Positions 21,222-32,165 are shown, counted from the stretch's first letter. The stretch is 64,000 bases of DNA from Sepiola atlantica (GCA_963556195.1 OY744519.1:33138887-33202886); one strand, 5' to 3'. Notes: generated from the sequence alone by a model not told the origin. Numbers and translations are program-made.

Positions 21222-21398
21222 ATGAGGCTCCTTGCTCTGAACTTTTGATGTTTTTGATAAATATTGTATCTTTACAATGTTTTATTCTCATCTTTTACCT
21301 CTAAAATAAATTGCTCTATTTAATATATTGAGCTTTACACTATCACGATAGATTATTATTATTAAACGATAATTTAATTATCGTTATAATTCTACACT

Positions 21399-21399
<1 letters not shown>

Positions 21400-21440
<41 letters not shown>
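21400..21440. repeat. (TA)n microsatellite
   Basis: About 40 bp of TA. Confidence 0.95.
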
Positions 21441-21448
<8 letters not shown>

Positions 21449-21557
21449 AGATGTGTATGTTTGGAGAGTTTACCAAGACATTTAATTCAAGAAAGGATTC
21501 ATCACAACAAAAAAGTTTTTTTTCTTTTATTATGTATTTATTTTCTAAAGTCATTGT

Positions 21558-21613
21558 TCCCTACACGTGTTTCGCTACCGGAGAAGGTACTTATTTGGCA
21601 GTTCATCAGGAGA
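21558..21613 (-). ncRNA. Degenerate hammerhead-like motif
   Basis: The minus strand reads UCUC, CUGAUGA, an unpaired A, CUGCC (17 nt) GGUAG, C, GAAA, the palindrome CACGUG, UA, then GGGA. UCUC/GGGA can form a four-pair stem I (one G-U) and CUGCC/GGUAG a stem II. Position 10.1-11.1 is an A-C mismatch rather than G-C. It lies in a segment bounded by two (TA)n tracts (21400-21440 and 21750-21783). Confidence 0.4.
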
Positions 21614-21746
21614 GATATAAAACCTAAAATATGGACCTCAATAACTGACAATGCCCCATGGGGAATTGACCTAATTGAAGTCACTTAAGAAAAAGTTGAA
21701 AAAAACAGCTCAAAAACTTGGTGGAATTAAGTCTGATGCAATCCAA

Positions 21747-21749
<3 letters not shown>

Positions 21750-21783
<34 letters not shown>
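21750..21783. repeat. (TA)n microsatellite
   Basis: TA run abutting the dispersed repeat that follows. Confidence 0.95.
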
Positions 21784-21784
<1 letters not shown>

Positions 21785-21786
<2 letters not shown>

Positions 21787-22010
21787 AATTATTAAGAGTC
21801 AAACTATCAAACTTAAAGCGCGATGGATGTTAATTTTTTTAAATTTTTAACACCAGAGCATATCTAAATAAACAATAACATGTTAGATTCCAGTAACCAT
21901 GTCTTTATTCACCTTTCAAAAAAATCCATGTACTTGACGGACCGTTTCGTCTACACATGGACAACCAAATATAGTTATATATCTTGGATTTTCCAAGATC
22001 GAAATGTTTC
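21785..22010. repeat. Dispersed repeat, copy 1 of 2 (second at 62365-62700)
   Basis: Both copies begin just after a (TA)n tract and share GATGGATGTTAATTTTTT, AACACCAG, TTAGATTCCAGTAACCA and TTTATTCAC. They also share CATCCA/ATCCATG, a GACTGTTTCGTC-type block and a TATATC/TAGGAT block. The TTTCGTC motif resembles the GAAACG part of the hammerhead-like repeats. Class unknown. Confidence 0.6.
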
Positions 22011-22199
22011 CAATCTTTTAAGGATACAAAAGAAAGCTAATAGAATCCTATGAGAAATTGTTTTTGCTCTTAAATACTTTCTAGAACCATCTGTATATCG
22101 AATCAAATGGCTGCATAAAAATTGGTAATACAGAACGCAGATGCTGCTTAGTATGCCCCATGTGTCCCGGATGCAGTAAACTTTATATGTGCATTCCAG

Positions 22200-22490
22200 G
22201 AATGCACCACCATTTTTCTTACAGGTTAAAAAGTAAAGTAGTCAACCATATTCGAGGGTGACCCGAAGGCTCTCTTTTCGTTAGCTAGTACACCGAGGTG
22301 TAGGGGAGGGCGCCACTCCTTTCCAAGGATTACACCACTTACCCTTAATCTTCAACTTATAATGCTGAGTGTTTAGTAAAGGGACATCAAGTACGATTTT
22401 TTTGTCTTTTATATGACTCAACCGAGGATTGAAACCTGGTCTCCAAGCCCATTAGCGAACACCATCATACCAAATAGTTTTATGCAATTT
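22200..22490 (-). mobile_element. Possible tRNA-related SINE
   Basis: At 22428-22490 the minus strand reads GTATGATGGTGTTCGCTAAT, then GGCTTGGAGACCAGGTTTC and AATCCTCGG, resembling a tRNA 3' half with a B box (GGTTTCAATCC). The A box is poor. The downstream minus strand (22250-22330) is GC-richer than the background. No second copy was found here. Confidence 0.35.
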
Positions 22491-22851
22491 GGTCTGAAAG
22501 AACATTATTTTTCAAAATAAGAAAATTATTTGACTCCCAAATAATAAAAATGTATTGCCCTCCCTGACCCACTTTCATCTCATTATATTGCATAATTTGT
22601 TATATACGAGATATATGAGAGATGTTCATCTGTCATCTACTGTTTAGCTATTTTTTGCGAATGATATCCTATATATTCAGATATTCATAATGGGTCACTA
22701 TACTTATTGTTCTCATAAAGGGGTCCTCAAGGGAGAAAAATGTTTACGTTGTATTTTAATGAGTTTTAAACCATGGTTAAACTAGACTAAATAAACAGTT
22801 TCTTTGAGTCAGCTTTGAAAATCCTTCTCATCCTCACCTCCCAAAGTTAAC

Positions 22852-23472
22852 AAATTTCGGATCATATAGGGAATAAGGACCCCAGAAATTGGAAAGAATA
22901 AGAGACAAAATTCGGTCTACACCGGTTGACCTTACCACACGTGGCATTTTGTAAACAAACGTATACTAAAGCTTGCTTTTTAATATAGGGAAAGATTTAT
23001 TTTAAGAAATATGTATTAAATATTTATTTTTTTAAAGTTTTGTAAATAAAAAACGCATCGTACATTAAAAATAAATATTTATTTTTTAAAAGTTTTGTAA
23101 ATAAAAAAACGCATCGTACATTAAAAATAAATATTTATTTTTTAAAAGTTTTGTAAATAAAAAAACGCATCGTACATTAAAAATAAATATTTTTTTTTTT
23201 TGAAGTTTTGTAAATAAAAAAAACGCATCGTACATTAAAAATAAATATTTATTAAAATAAATTTTTCCCTAAAAAAACGCATCCTACATTAAAAATAAAT
23301 ATTTAATAAATATTTCTTAAAATAAATCTTTCCCTATATTAAAAAGCGAGCTTTAGCATACATTTGTTTACAAAATTCCACGTGTGGTAAGGTCAACCGT
23401 TGTAGACCGAATTTTGTCTCTTTTCGTTTGTCCAATTTCTGAGGTCCTTATTCCCTATATGATCTCAAATTT
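22852..23472. mobile_element. Foldback element with internal tandem repeats
   Basis: The left end AAATTTCGGATCATATAGGG and the right end, complemented, AAATTTGAGATCATATAGGG start arms of about 180 bp. Arm landmarks are AATAAGGACC, ACAAAATTCGGTCTAC, GGTTGACCTTACCACACGTG and TTTGTAAACAAA. The centre (about 23037-23290) is a tandem array. No coding capacity is seen. Confidence 0.85.
23037..23290. repeat. Tandem repeat, ~55-bp unit, about 4.5 copies
   Basis: The unit contains TTTTGTAAATAAAAAA, CGCATCGTACATTAAAAATA and AATATTTATTTTTT. It sits in the loop of the foldback 22852-23472. Confidence 0.8.
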
Positions 23473-23489
23473 CTAACTTGATTTTAACA

Positions 23490-23720
23490 TACAGGTGACC
23501 CCCAAATATCCATGGAACTGTTAACGTTTACGATCCTTTCTGCAATCCAACCATACTTAGTACAAATAAATTTCAGTCTATGCCTGACTTATCCACCAAG
23601 GTTCAGTCATGAATGTCCAACAGTCTTTGTTTCATCGTTGTTCAATGATATGCACCTCTGTTTGCAAGCACACCTGTATAATTCCTACTTAATAGGTTTG
23701 TTTCTATTGAGAAATATCTA
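23490..23720 (+). repeat. Single arm of the mariner-like MITE family found at 32789-33241
   Basis: GATCCTTTCTGCAATCCAAC, ATACTTAGTACAAATAAA, TTCAGTCTATG and ACTTATCCA match the left arm at 32789-32880 and, inverted, its right arm. It is probably half an element, or one whose other end was lost. Confidence 0.6.
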
Positions 23721-24363
23721 ATTCAGAATATCAGTTGTTCTCTGGGAAGCGAACAAAACCTCACGGGAATAACACAGGTTCATTGTTGCCTCAGCAGCAC
23801 AAGTATTGGTTATTTTTATAAAAAGATTTGGATATTCTCTTTGAATTATTTTTAGACTTGTTAGTGGAATATTAAGGAATGGATTGCTGATGCACAACTA
23901 TGAGAAGTATTCCTTTGGCCATAAAGAATCAGAATAAAAAATGGTAGCAATTTCTCGGTACATGTTTTTATACAAGCCACAAGGCAAATGGTGGGCTTAC
24001 TGAGTTGTAGCCATGTTCTTGGATAAATAACACAGATTTTTACATCTTGAGCAAGTCACCTTCTACAGAAGAAACCAAAATTCCGAGTCTTAATTTTATG
24101 TGTTTATTTTATTTTGTTTTTTTGACTATCTGTTTTAATTATCTATTTATTATTAAACAGCACAGTTTTTCCCTTACTTCCTGTTATGAATTAAGCATAA
24201 AGATGTTTCCGATAAATCATCCGACTTACATATTGAGAGCAATTTGTTTTTAATATTTAAAAGGGGGTCCATAAAAAAGCACTCTGTTTGCATTTCAGGG
24301 TTTTCTTCTCTCTGAAAGTCTTTCCTGTTGTCTTTTCTAGCATTTGGGGATAAAATAGGGAAG

Positions 24364-24365
<2 letters not shown>
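23721..24365. other. No recognisable gene
   Basis: AT-rich; nothing recognised on either strand. Confidence 0.5.

Positions 24366-24396
<31 letters not shown>
24366..24396. repeat. (TA)n microsatellite
   Basis: About 31 bp of TA. Confidence 0.95.
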
Positions 24397-24398
<2 letters not shown>

Positions 24399-24424
24399 TG
24401 GCAGCATCTTCTCTTGCAGGCAAG

Positions 24425-24754
24425 TATTGTTGAATATAACAGACAACTTATGTCTGGATATCCTTAGGTAGATCCTTTCAATAGTCCGAATCAGAATCTT
24501 AGTTTCGGAGGGGAATTGGCTGATGAATTTGCCATAGTTTTGATTTGTGTCCTAGGTACTTTCAGACCCATCGGAGTCCATCTTCAGAGGGATGACAATA
24601 ATCAGGTACAGACCATGTGTTAGTATTATAGATGGTTTTGGCGGGAATTATGTAATAAGTACGAAACTATAGTTAGCATTATAGACATTTTAGTATATTA
24701 TTATTGGTATTAAAGTTAATTCTGTTAATCACAGGTTTTTTGGTTTGTTATATT

Positions 24755-24762
<8 letters not shown>
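24425..24762. mobile_element. 338-bp element with 17-bp perfect terminal inverted repeats
   Basis: The left end TATTGTTGAATATAACA and the right end TGTTATATTCAACAATA are exact complements. The interior minus strand has a hammerhead-like core (CTGAAGA at 24581-24587, a pairable GGACTC/GGGTCT stem, then GAAAG). (TA)n lies close to the left end and directly at the right end (24760-24787). No ORF; superfamily unknown. Confidence 0.65.
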
Positions 24763-24787
<25 letters not shown>

Positions 24788-24795
<8 letters not shown>

Positions 24796-26000
24796 TATGT
24801 TCAACTATGGGTGGAGCAGTCTGGTGGAGGAAATGATGGTTTCCACTTAGTGTAAAGCAGGATTCTTCTATAAAAGGAATGGAATCCTTTTGTTTATCAG
24901 TGTCGTAAAAAAGTAAACAAAAAATACAAATTTATTTATAAGTGATATATTGCTTCCCCTTATAGTAGCATGCTCAGTAGTTCCGAGGGTAGAGATCCTT
25001 TAATGTTTTGCATCTCTGGATTGGTGCACTCGCTGCATCTAGCCACACTATTGAGTCGTAAAATGATGAAACAGCTGTCTGAATGATGTATAATTGCTAG
25101 TGTATCTACCTGGCATAACCTATGATTCATTACTGTCATTTTATTTTAAATTAAAAAAAATAATGTGTAAGTCACGAAGAGATGGAGGGGGGTATTTCAA
25201 AATGTAAGAAAGATAACTCATATTCTTACCTTTTAAGTTAAAATCGGAATTAGCACCCTTACATTTTGTAGCTTTTTAGATCATTATTTGAAGTTGTCTT
25301 CCTTGTAATAATCTTCTTTGCCAGGATAATTATATTCGGAAAGAAACTGAAGCAAATTACACTTTTTAAAGAACATGCAAGGATAAAAAGATAGACATTG
25401 CTAGTCAGAATCAAATATCGATTTGTCAGATCTATTGCTATTTTTTTCTCACGAATCTTACTTTTATTTTTGTTTCGTTCATTGAATCCTCCCCCCCCCC
25501 CTTTTTTTTACCTTTTCTCTTAATTTTTTGTAAGAAAATTGTTACTTTTTTGGGAAAGATAATTCAAAGAAGAAATGTTATTTTTTAAAAAAAGTCTGTT
25601 TTGCAATAAAATCAAGGAGGATGTCTTACAAAATGTTAACATTTAAATTCATTGCATAAATTTGAGTTTTTTTTTTTTTTTAGTTGAACGCTCATTAGAA
25701 ATTTGTAAAATGGTCAAAGTTTTCTCAAATTTTGAAAATCAGCATAATTTTGTTTTGAAATACGGTTTGCATCTATTTAAAATCAAACCTTTTCAGTCGT
25801 TGGTGGGTCTAAAATTTCAAGAGGTTGCCCGCCCCCTTCTCAAATACTTTAGAAACACACTATGGTGAAAATTGAAAATATAGCTTAGACAATTAGAGTT
25901 ATGAGTCTAGGAAAAAAGTTACGTTACCATTAGAATGTCTTTAAAAAGATCCAAATTTCCTGCAATTATTATGAAAATTTTAATAATTATTTTATAATTG
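24788..26000. other. No recognisable gene
   Basis: AT-rich with poly-C (25490-25502) and poly-T tracts; only spurious ORFs. Confidence 0.5.
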
Positions 26001-26004
26001 GAGG

Positions 26005-26890
26005 TCATGCTCTGTCTGTGACCCTTTCATAAGAAATAAGATAAATATAACCCACTTACGACAATCTGCAAAAGTAGAGGATTAGACCTACAAAATCTCA
26101 ATTTCCTATGCCAAACAGCCTAAAAGTAATCAACATGTCTTCTACAAGTATTGATAAGTGGCAAACGTGAAGATTAGGCGACACTTAAGTTTTTTTTCTT
26201 GAAAAGGCGATATAAAATTGTGTATAAGTGATAATAAAACTTGTATTTTTTTTTTGTTTAAAGGATTATGACATGCTGAACGTATTGGAGTTAAAATCAA
26301 TTTAGTATTGTGTATGAAATCTGAAGAAAAACACTTTTTAAATGAGTAAATATGCTAGTATTATCGGCTTATTTCCTAGATGACATGTTTGATTGGATCA
26401 TGGTTAATCACTAAAAAACAGAATCAGAAGTACGTTCGATGAAAAGAAGTAAAGTCTTTTCCGGACTTATATAAAAATAATTTAAATTAAAATCGTTTTA
26501 ACAATTATGTTGTGAAACAAATATTCTTATAAATATTTGAATTTTTTAAATAAATTATTTTTATAACTGACTAAAAGACGTGATTTAAAAAAAACAATTT
26601 TTTTTAATTACACCTTGTTTCCATTCCACTTTTTATATTGCTCATACCACCATATTGGTAATAAGCCGATGTACTAATTTAAAAGGTGTGTTTTTTTTCT
26701 ATTAATACGTAATACTCAATTGATTTTAACTCCAATACCTTCAGCATGTCATAATCTTTAAAAAGATATATACGGTTTTTGAACTATATCACCTTTTTGA
26801 AAAATCTTAATCATCATCTAATCTTCATGTTTACCAGATAAGTTTTATATCCCTTGGTGAGGGTCATAGACATCGTCCGGATCTCTTTTT
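26005..26890. mobile_element. Old, diverged foldback element
   Basis: GATTATGACATGCTGAACG, then ATTGGAGTTAAAATCAATT, at about 26260 recurs inverted at about 26715-26755 (AATTGATTTTAACTCCAAT, CAGCATGTCATAATC). TATCGGCTTATT at about 26360 pairs with AATAAGCCGATG at 26660. Outer parts (GTGAAGATTAGG / CTAATCTTCATG; GTGACCCTTT / GAGGGTCATAG) pair with more mismatches. The arms are more diverged than in the other foldbacks. Confidence 0.65.
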
Positions 26891-26899
26891 AATGGGTTG

Positions 26900-28320
26900 G
26901 GAATGATAACATTCTTTGATCCTCTCTCAAGTAGCTGGTACACTCATGAATAAGAAGACAACAGGATTTCTATCTTAAAATATTCTTGATTCATTTTAAC
27001 TATAAATTTAAAACAAAGTTGTCATATTTGTTATTGCTGAGTATACTAAATGATAATGGTGTAGCGTTATAGTGGACTAATTCTTTAATACTAGCAGATT
27101 ATCCGGATGGCGACTCATGACAAAAACAGCTGGAGTTTTGTTGCGTAGATGACACATAGTAGCAGTTCATTCTCTCTCTTCTTCTTTCTCGTTGTTGTAG
27201 CCATTGTGTGGTTGCAAAAGTTATTAATAGAGACAGCACATGATCATTTGAAGTTTAACAATGCCTTCAGGGTTTTCTTTTTCCTGTTTTAGTGTGTATG
27301 CACAATACTCTGTCGGTCCTCCTCAACCCATCCCCCATAAGGGGAGAGAGCAACTGTCCCAAATCTGACAGATTTCTCTCACAGTTCAGAAAAAGAACAA
27401 GATTTGATCAGCTTATCTGCTACATGTTACGTCCAACTTCTTGCGATGGTGCAACCTCTTGTACACGGAGCTCTAGTTCTACTCTAACTTAACGTCTAAT
27501 GAATATTCCTTTTACTTATTCTAACCTTATGTGGAAATTTCCGGGTTATTTAGGGTTTTTTAAGGGGTGGGGGGGGGGAGTAACAATTATTTTTCCACAC
27601 CCAAGTCTAATATCACTAAAAAGGAAGCCGAATAAAATAAGTTTGAAAATGGCACCACATATTTTGTTCCTCAATCATTTGTCTCTTTACCATCTTCTTA
27701 GTAGTTGCTATAGTGATGATTTTCATGCATAAAGGAATTTTGATAATATACTGTCGTCACATACTTGACTTCCTTATCGTTTTTGACATGCATGAGTTTG
27801 ACAGATCGATAAAACTCATCTGTGACATATGTGCAATCTGAGTCCCATTTCATACATGTGACAGAACTTCAGTTTCAAGAAGGCCAATCTGCTACAGATA
27901 CCGGAAAGATGCTAAAGTAACCTAATGTTACAGATTACATAGCAGTGATATATTTGTGACATGTAGAGATAGTTCTCCGGGTCCAGTTGTTTATCCAGTA
28001 TTCAGGATAGTTGACAGGGGATCATCCTATGGTTAGCTAGAAGTCCAAATGGAAAGGAGATTATTTTATTGGTTAGCTTAAACACGTGATGTAGGAGAGA
28101 TTTAAAGATTGAAATTAAATGCCAGAATTTCTGATGTCATACATCATCATGTATGGTCTTGAAAAATAAGAAGCGTTAAGACCTCCCATCCTTCTTCCTA
28201 TGAAAATAGTCTAGAAGAAATTTCTAATTAAGGAATTGGAGTTCCACTTAGTTTAGTCTGTTTCAAAATTTTGAGATGAGAATTAAAATGTATATTTGGA
28301 TTATTCGAACTATTCTCATA
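26900..28320. other. No recognisable gene
   Basis: AT-rich with a poly-G run (27569-27578). The short open frame at 27292-27492 has no recognisable domain. Confidence 0.5.
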
Positions 28321-28321
28321 T

Positions 28322-28860
28322 ACAGGACGAGAAAAAATAATTCTCCAAACAGAACCGTTTTGCACCACTTTTATGCCCCATTACAATGATTAAAATCAAG
28401 ATATAAGGCTATTAATCCTTATGTCTAAAATCGTTATTCCAATTTCGATAAAAATTCGTTACATGATTTTGATTCTAGAAAATATCTAAAATTTTAAGCT
28501 TAAGCTTAAGTAGTCTTAAGAAGAAATTGAAATTCATGAACTTTTGCTTAATTCGTGATGCAATGCAAATCTGAAATATTTGGATTAAATGGGAGTGTGT
28601 GTCCATATCATGCCTCCTCAAAATCCTTTAAAATATTCCAAAGAAACTAAAATTGGGGGATATTTATTAATTGATGTCTAATACCCATTGTTAAAATTTC
28701 ACAAAAAAATCAGAGGTATCTAATTTTTCATGAAGGGCTTCCATCTCTTTTTGCATGAAACTAAATATAGCCCACATTACGACTTGTTACGCCTTGCAGC
28801 TTTGTTCCGAAAACTCATAATGATCAGTAAACGTATACACATACCTAAATAGAGATATAT
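28322..28860 (-). repeat. Dispersed repeat family R4, copy 2
   Basis: Reverse-complement match to 4690-5250: CCAAACAGAACCGTTTTGCA, TGATTTTGATTCTAGAAAAT, TATTAATTGATGTCTAATA and TTTTTCATGAAGGGCTTCCA. It contains a tandem AAGCTTAAGCTTAAG near 28497. Confidence 0.7.
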
Positions 28861-29084
28861 CAGACCCTTAATGAGTAAACCGGAATATTATCCAAATAAT
28901 GCAGTAGTTTATGGGGTAACCATATTAAATTAAATAAAATAAAAGCATGAATAATAATAATAAAGTCAATTTGATTTGCTATCAAGTTTCATCTCTAAAG
29001 CAGACTTTCAATTCTTGAGAAAAGAAAATGAAATCTACTTTTCATTTGAAATTTTTATTAGGCTATTGAAACTGGTGTTTATTA

Positions 29085-29402
29085 TTCTACTTGTATATAT
29101 AATGCAATATTCCAAATGCCTTGCTTCCCTGGGCTTGGATTCATTGAAGCTTCGACATCTAACAACTGACTTGGTAAACATCCAGAAAATGATTAACCAT
29201 CTTGCCAACAACAACCTTTTTGTTCTCCATGTGTCCAACACGTGTGGACATGCCTTCAAGGTCAGAAAACGGTATAGCTCCCATGACTTTCGAAAACATT
29301 TTTTTTCACACTCAGAACTGAACAAACTGCCTGCATCAGTTGTTGATGGCTGCCGAAACATTGCATCCTTTAAAACCCTTATGCTTTCCGAATTTCACTA
29401 AA
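29085..29402 (+). pseudogene. LINE reverse transcriptase C-terminal fragment (CR1/Jockey-like)
   Basis: The frame reads CLASLGLDSLKLRHLTTDLV, NTCGHAFKVRKRYSSHDFRK, HFFSHSELNKLPASVVDG, then NIASFKTLM before the stop. This follows the C-terminal pattern LGLxSLxLRRLxxDLV ... RxxFFxxRVxNxWNSLPxxVVxAxSxxxFK of CR1/Jockey-like elements. The conserved RVINxWNS block between FFSH and LP is deleted. No RT catalytic motif remains. Confidence 0.75.
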
Positions 29403-29594
29403 ATTACACCTGTTGGCCCCCCCCCCCTCTTCATGCACACATGTATATCATGTTCATTTCCCTGAAAATTGTACAGTATTCTATGTACTACACATGCACT
29501 TTTGATGAGTTGTACTGTACTCAACACAATGACGTCATTATTATTGCTGTGACATCATGGCTTTAACTTCAGCCATACAATATATACTAAGTGG

Positions 29595-29862
29595 TTGCTT
29601 CTATTTATCTTCCTCCCACAAGGTAAGATGTGACACAAGGTCGGGAAAGTGGGAAAGAACCAGTGCTCGAGAATTTGAGCACTCTGGCTGTTCAAAAATT
29701 GCCTGGGCAGCCCCGTCGGCATTTCCCGGTAGGGGCGCCTCAGGCAGTAAGCAATAAACTTACTCCTCCCCAAAGAGGGGAGGCAAACCCTGGGAGGGTG
29801 CACCTCCTAGAACTGCACAGGACAGACAACCGATAGACTGGCGTAAATCCAGGCCCGGACAA
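29595..29862 (-). mobile_element. U2-SINE family copy lacking the U2 head
   Basis: The minus strand runs from GATTTACGCCAGTCTATCGG through GTCCTGTGCAGTTCTAGGAG, GAGGAGTAAGTTTATTGCTT, TGCCTGAGGCGCCCCTACC and GGGGCTGCCCAGGCAATTTT to CCGACCTTGTGTCACATCTT and GTGGGAGGAAGATAAATA. It matches 40159-40485 closely but stops before the U2-like head. It has a good full body and tail. Confidence 0.8.
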
Positions 29863-30665
29863 TGGTTGCTTTTAACAAGTCATCACAACCTGACCCGGTT
29901 TGGGTATATAAAAATATGGACAATGGATACCACGGTCCATGTGCAATGTTTCCTCTGACCTTAAAAGAATTTGATTTTTTAAAATTATTATTATTATTGC
30001 ATCCCAAACAAACATGGGACAAAATAAAGATGACTGGCCAGAGAAGGCAGAGACAATTATACGGCAAGAAATGGTGTTAGGATTTAAAATCTGTTAACAG
30101 ATTTTCTTTTTTTGTATGTACCGTATATTTTCCGCTGTTTATTGGAGTTTTTTTTTTCCCGTCGGACATATTTCTGAAGAGCCAACTTGAGAGAAAGCAC
30201 TTCTTGAGAGTTCAATCAGATCACATTAGTAGCAAAATAAAAGATCTGCTGTTGCTACGTCTATATTTGTTTTCTCTTGATGTCTTCCAAAGTTATTTTG
30301 ATACTCGCTGTCTTCCTGTGACAGGGTGCATTCAGCAGTTCGGCAAGGAGATTATTTTTGTTGTAATATGGATGTAATTAGTGTGCAAATGGTTTCCCAC
30401 TTGGATTAAGTGGGAGAGAAAAGCCGTCTGAAGAAGATAATGTAAATAAAAATCCAACTGCTCTTTTGCTCTACTTTTTTTTTTTTTGTGTGTGTGTTTT
30501 TTTGGGGTTTTTTTGTGTCTGTCCTTTTTTTGGGGGGGGAGTAAAAAAAATTTGCACGTAAGCGACTCAGTCTTTTAATCTGTCACATTGCGGTTAAAAA
30601 TAGCATTTTCATCACAAAATGCACAGATTGAATGGGTGCATCTTAATATCTGTTCTTGTTTTATT
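29863..30665. other. No recognisable gene
   Basis: AT-rich with poly-T/poly-G runs near 30475-30540; nothing recognised. Confidence 0.5.
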
Positions 30666-30670
30666 CATAA

Positions 30671-30712
30671 ACTAGCTGGACCCGTCCCCCGGCGTTGCCC
30701 GGGAGAAATATA
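30671..30712 (+). repeat. Best copy of the 'TAGCTGGACCCG...GTTGCCCGGG' repeat terminus
   Basis: Reads AACTAGCTGGACCCG, TCCCCC, GGCGTTGCCCGGGAGAAATA. Similar termini recur at 12413, 13493 (minus), 32168 and 60228. The body following each copy is too diverged to align by eye. Confidence 0.65.
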
Positions 30713-30933
30713 AAAAAATGAATTAAAATTTGTCAACATCAGACAGAACGCAAATAGGTCACATCAGACAGTTTTAATGTTTAGAATAATTGTCGATTTG
30801 GAATTTTTTAAGGGTGAAAGAAGGAAGGAAACGCAGTTGTAGGAGTCTTTCTGCCCATCCCATGGTACCGGTATTTCCCCAGAATGTTTCTTTGTGATTA
30901 AACACCCGCTCTATCTATAATAATTGGCACTTT

Positions 30934-31193
30934 TTAAAATTAAAGAGGCCTACAGAGCCCTATTTAAACCAATGCCCAAGTAGTGCTCAGGAGGCATACT
31001 CATTTTTTTTTTTCTTTCCTCACAAAAAAAAAAAGGAATTTCTATACAAAGATAATGGGGGGGGGGGCATTATCTTTGTATAGAAATTCCTTTTTTTTTT
31101 TGTGAGGAAAGAAAAAAAAAATGAGTATGCCTCCTGAGCACTACTGAAACAAAAATTTAATTAAGGAGGCCTGCAGAGCACTAATAAACCATG
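30934..31193. repeat. Near-perfect palindrome (78-bp arms) inside a direct repeat
   Basis: Arms 30979-31056 and 31068-31145 are complementary over 78 bp apart from one base of homopolymer length, around a G tract of about 12. Outside them TTAAAGAGGCCTACAGAGCC (30942) and TTAAGGAGGCCTGCAGAGCA (31162) form a direct repeat continuing into TAAACCA. This is hairpin DNA with no coding capacity. Confidence 0.85.
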
Positions 31194-31199
31194 TGTGTG

Positions 31200-32165
31200 C
31201 GAAGAGAAATGATGATATTCGCAATAGTTAAAGTACTACATATTACATTGATTTCTACACAATAACGTTGAATTTTAAAAATCCGGCCCATATTTCTCTG
31301 TTCCCCCCTCCCTCGTAGGCAAAAGTTTAACAATGTTAAAAAAAAATGTGAGTCGACTAAGATCGAACTATAAACCTCTGTCTTGGATCTATGTCGATAA
31401 CCTCCTGGCCACGAAAGTGAGTAGAAAATCTCTTGAAAAATAGGTCACTTAAACGAAGCCTGTAGTTGACATGCGTTTACTTTACGATCCGCCTGAAGGC
31501 GACCAAATTTAGGGTCCACCAGTCACACGTTTTGGGTCATTTCTATACAATGAAATCAATGTTTTTTTTTTTTTTCAATTTTTTGATTTTATGCATGTGA
31601 AAGGTGTAGGATTCAGGAAATATTAACTTTATGGGTCCGTCGAGTATCTTGCCGTATATTGAGTTATTTTGGAAGTCGAGTCGCTGAAAAAATTGTAGCC
31701 ACCATGTTGAATAATGAAACACTGTAAGGAACTATGTTCGTTAATTGCATTCTCTAAAAAACAGAATGAGTATAACTGTATACGTAATAGGTAGAAATGA
31801 CGTAGACCGATATTCTCGAAAATCAGCGGAATGTGTTGTATTATGTAATAAATAAATAGCAGACAAATAGTAAATATTAACGGACACGTTTTTGAAAAGT
31901 AGACGTTTATTACTTCTCGGTGTCGAGATGGGGAGAGTGTTAGTACTAAAGTGTTAGGGGGAAAAGTTTTTACCACCACCTATATGGTGTATGTTTTGAG
32001 GAGTCAAAAGTAATATTTAGTGTTATCTGGAGAAAATAATCACAAATTTACTAAAGCATGCTCGAGTGAATAAGCGTAATATAGTGGTGAGTTTAGTAGC
32101 CTGTGATGCATGTGGTTATTTTCCTATTCTTGACAAAGGTACCGGGGAAAAATCGTCTTAACTTT
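31200..32165. other. No recognisable gene
   Basis: Contains a moderately GC-rich stretch (31290-31520) without recognisable homology. The open frame at 31629-31979 (minus) has no known domain. Confidence 0.45.

Larger units (their letters stand above)
20664..21298. mobile_element. Foldback element with hammerhead motif in its arms
   Basis: Left arm 20664-20876 and right arm 21080-21298 are inverted (AGATGAGAATAAAACATTGT at the left, its complement at the right), around a spacer of about 200 bp. It directly abuts the preceding foldback. Both arms carry TTGTCGGCTTCTCCATCCTC-like sequence leading into a hammerhead core (20737-20785 and 21172-21221). Inverted or direct terminal repeats with hammerheads are known for Penelope-like retroelements. 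No RT or GIY-YIG ORF is present, so at most a solo or non-autonomous derivative. Confidence 0.75.
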
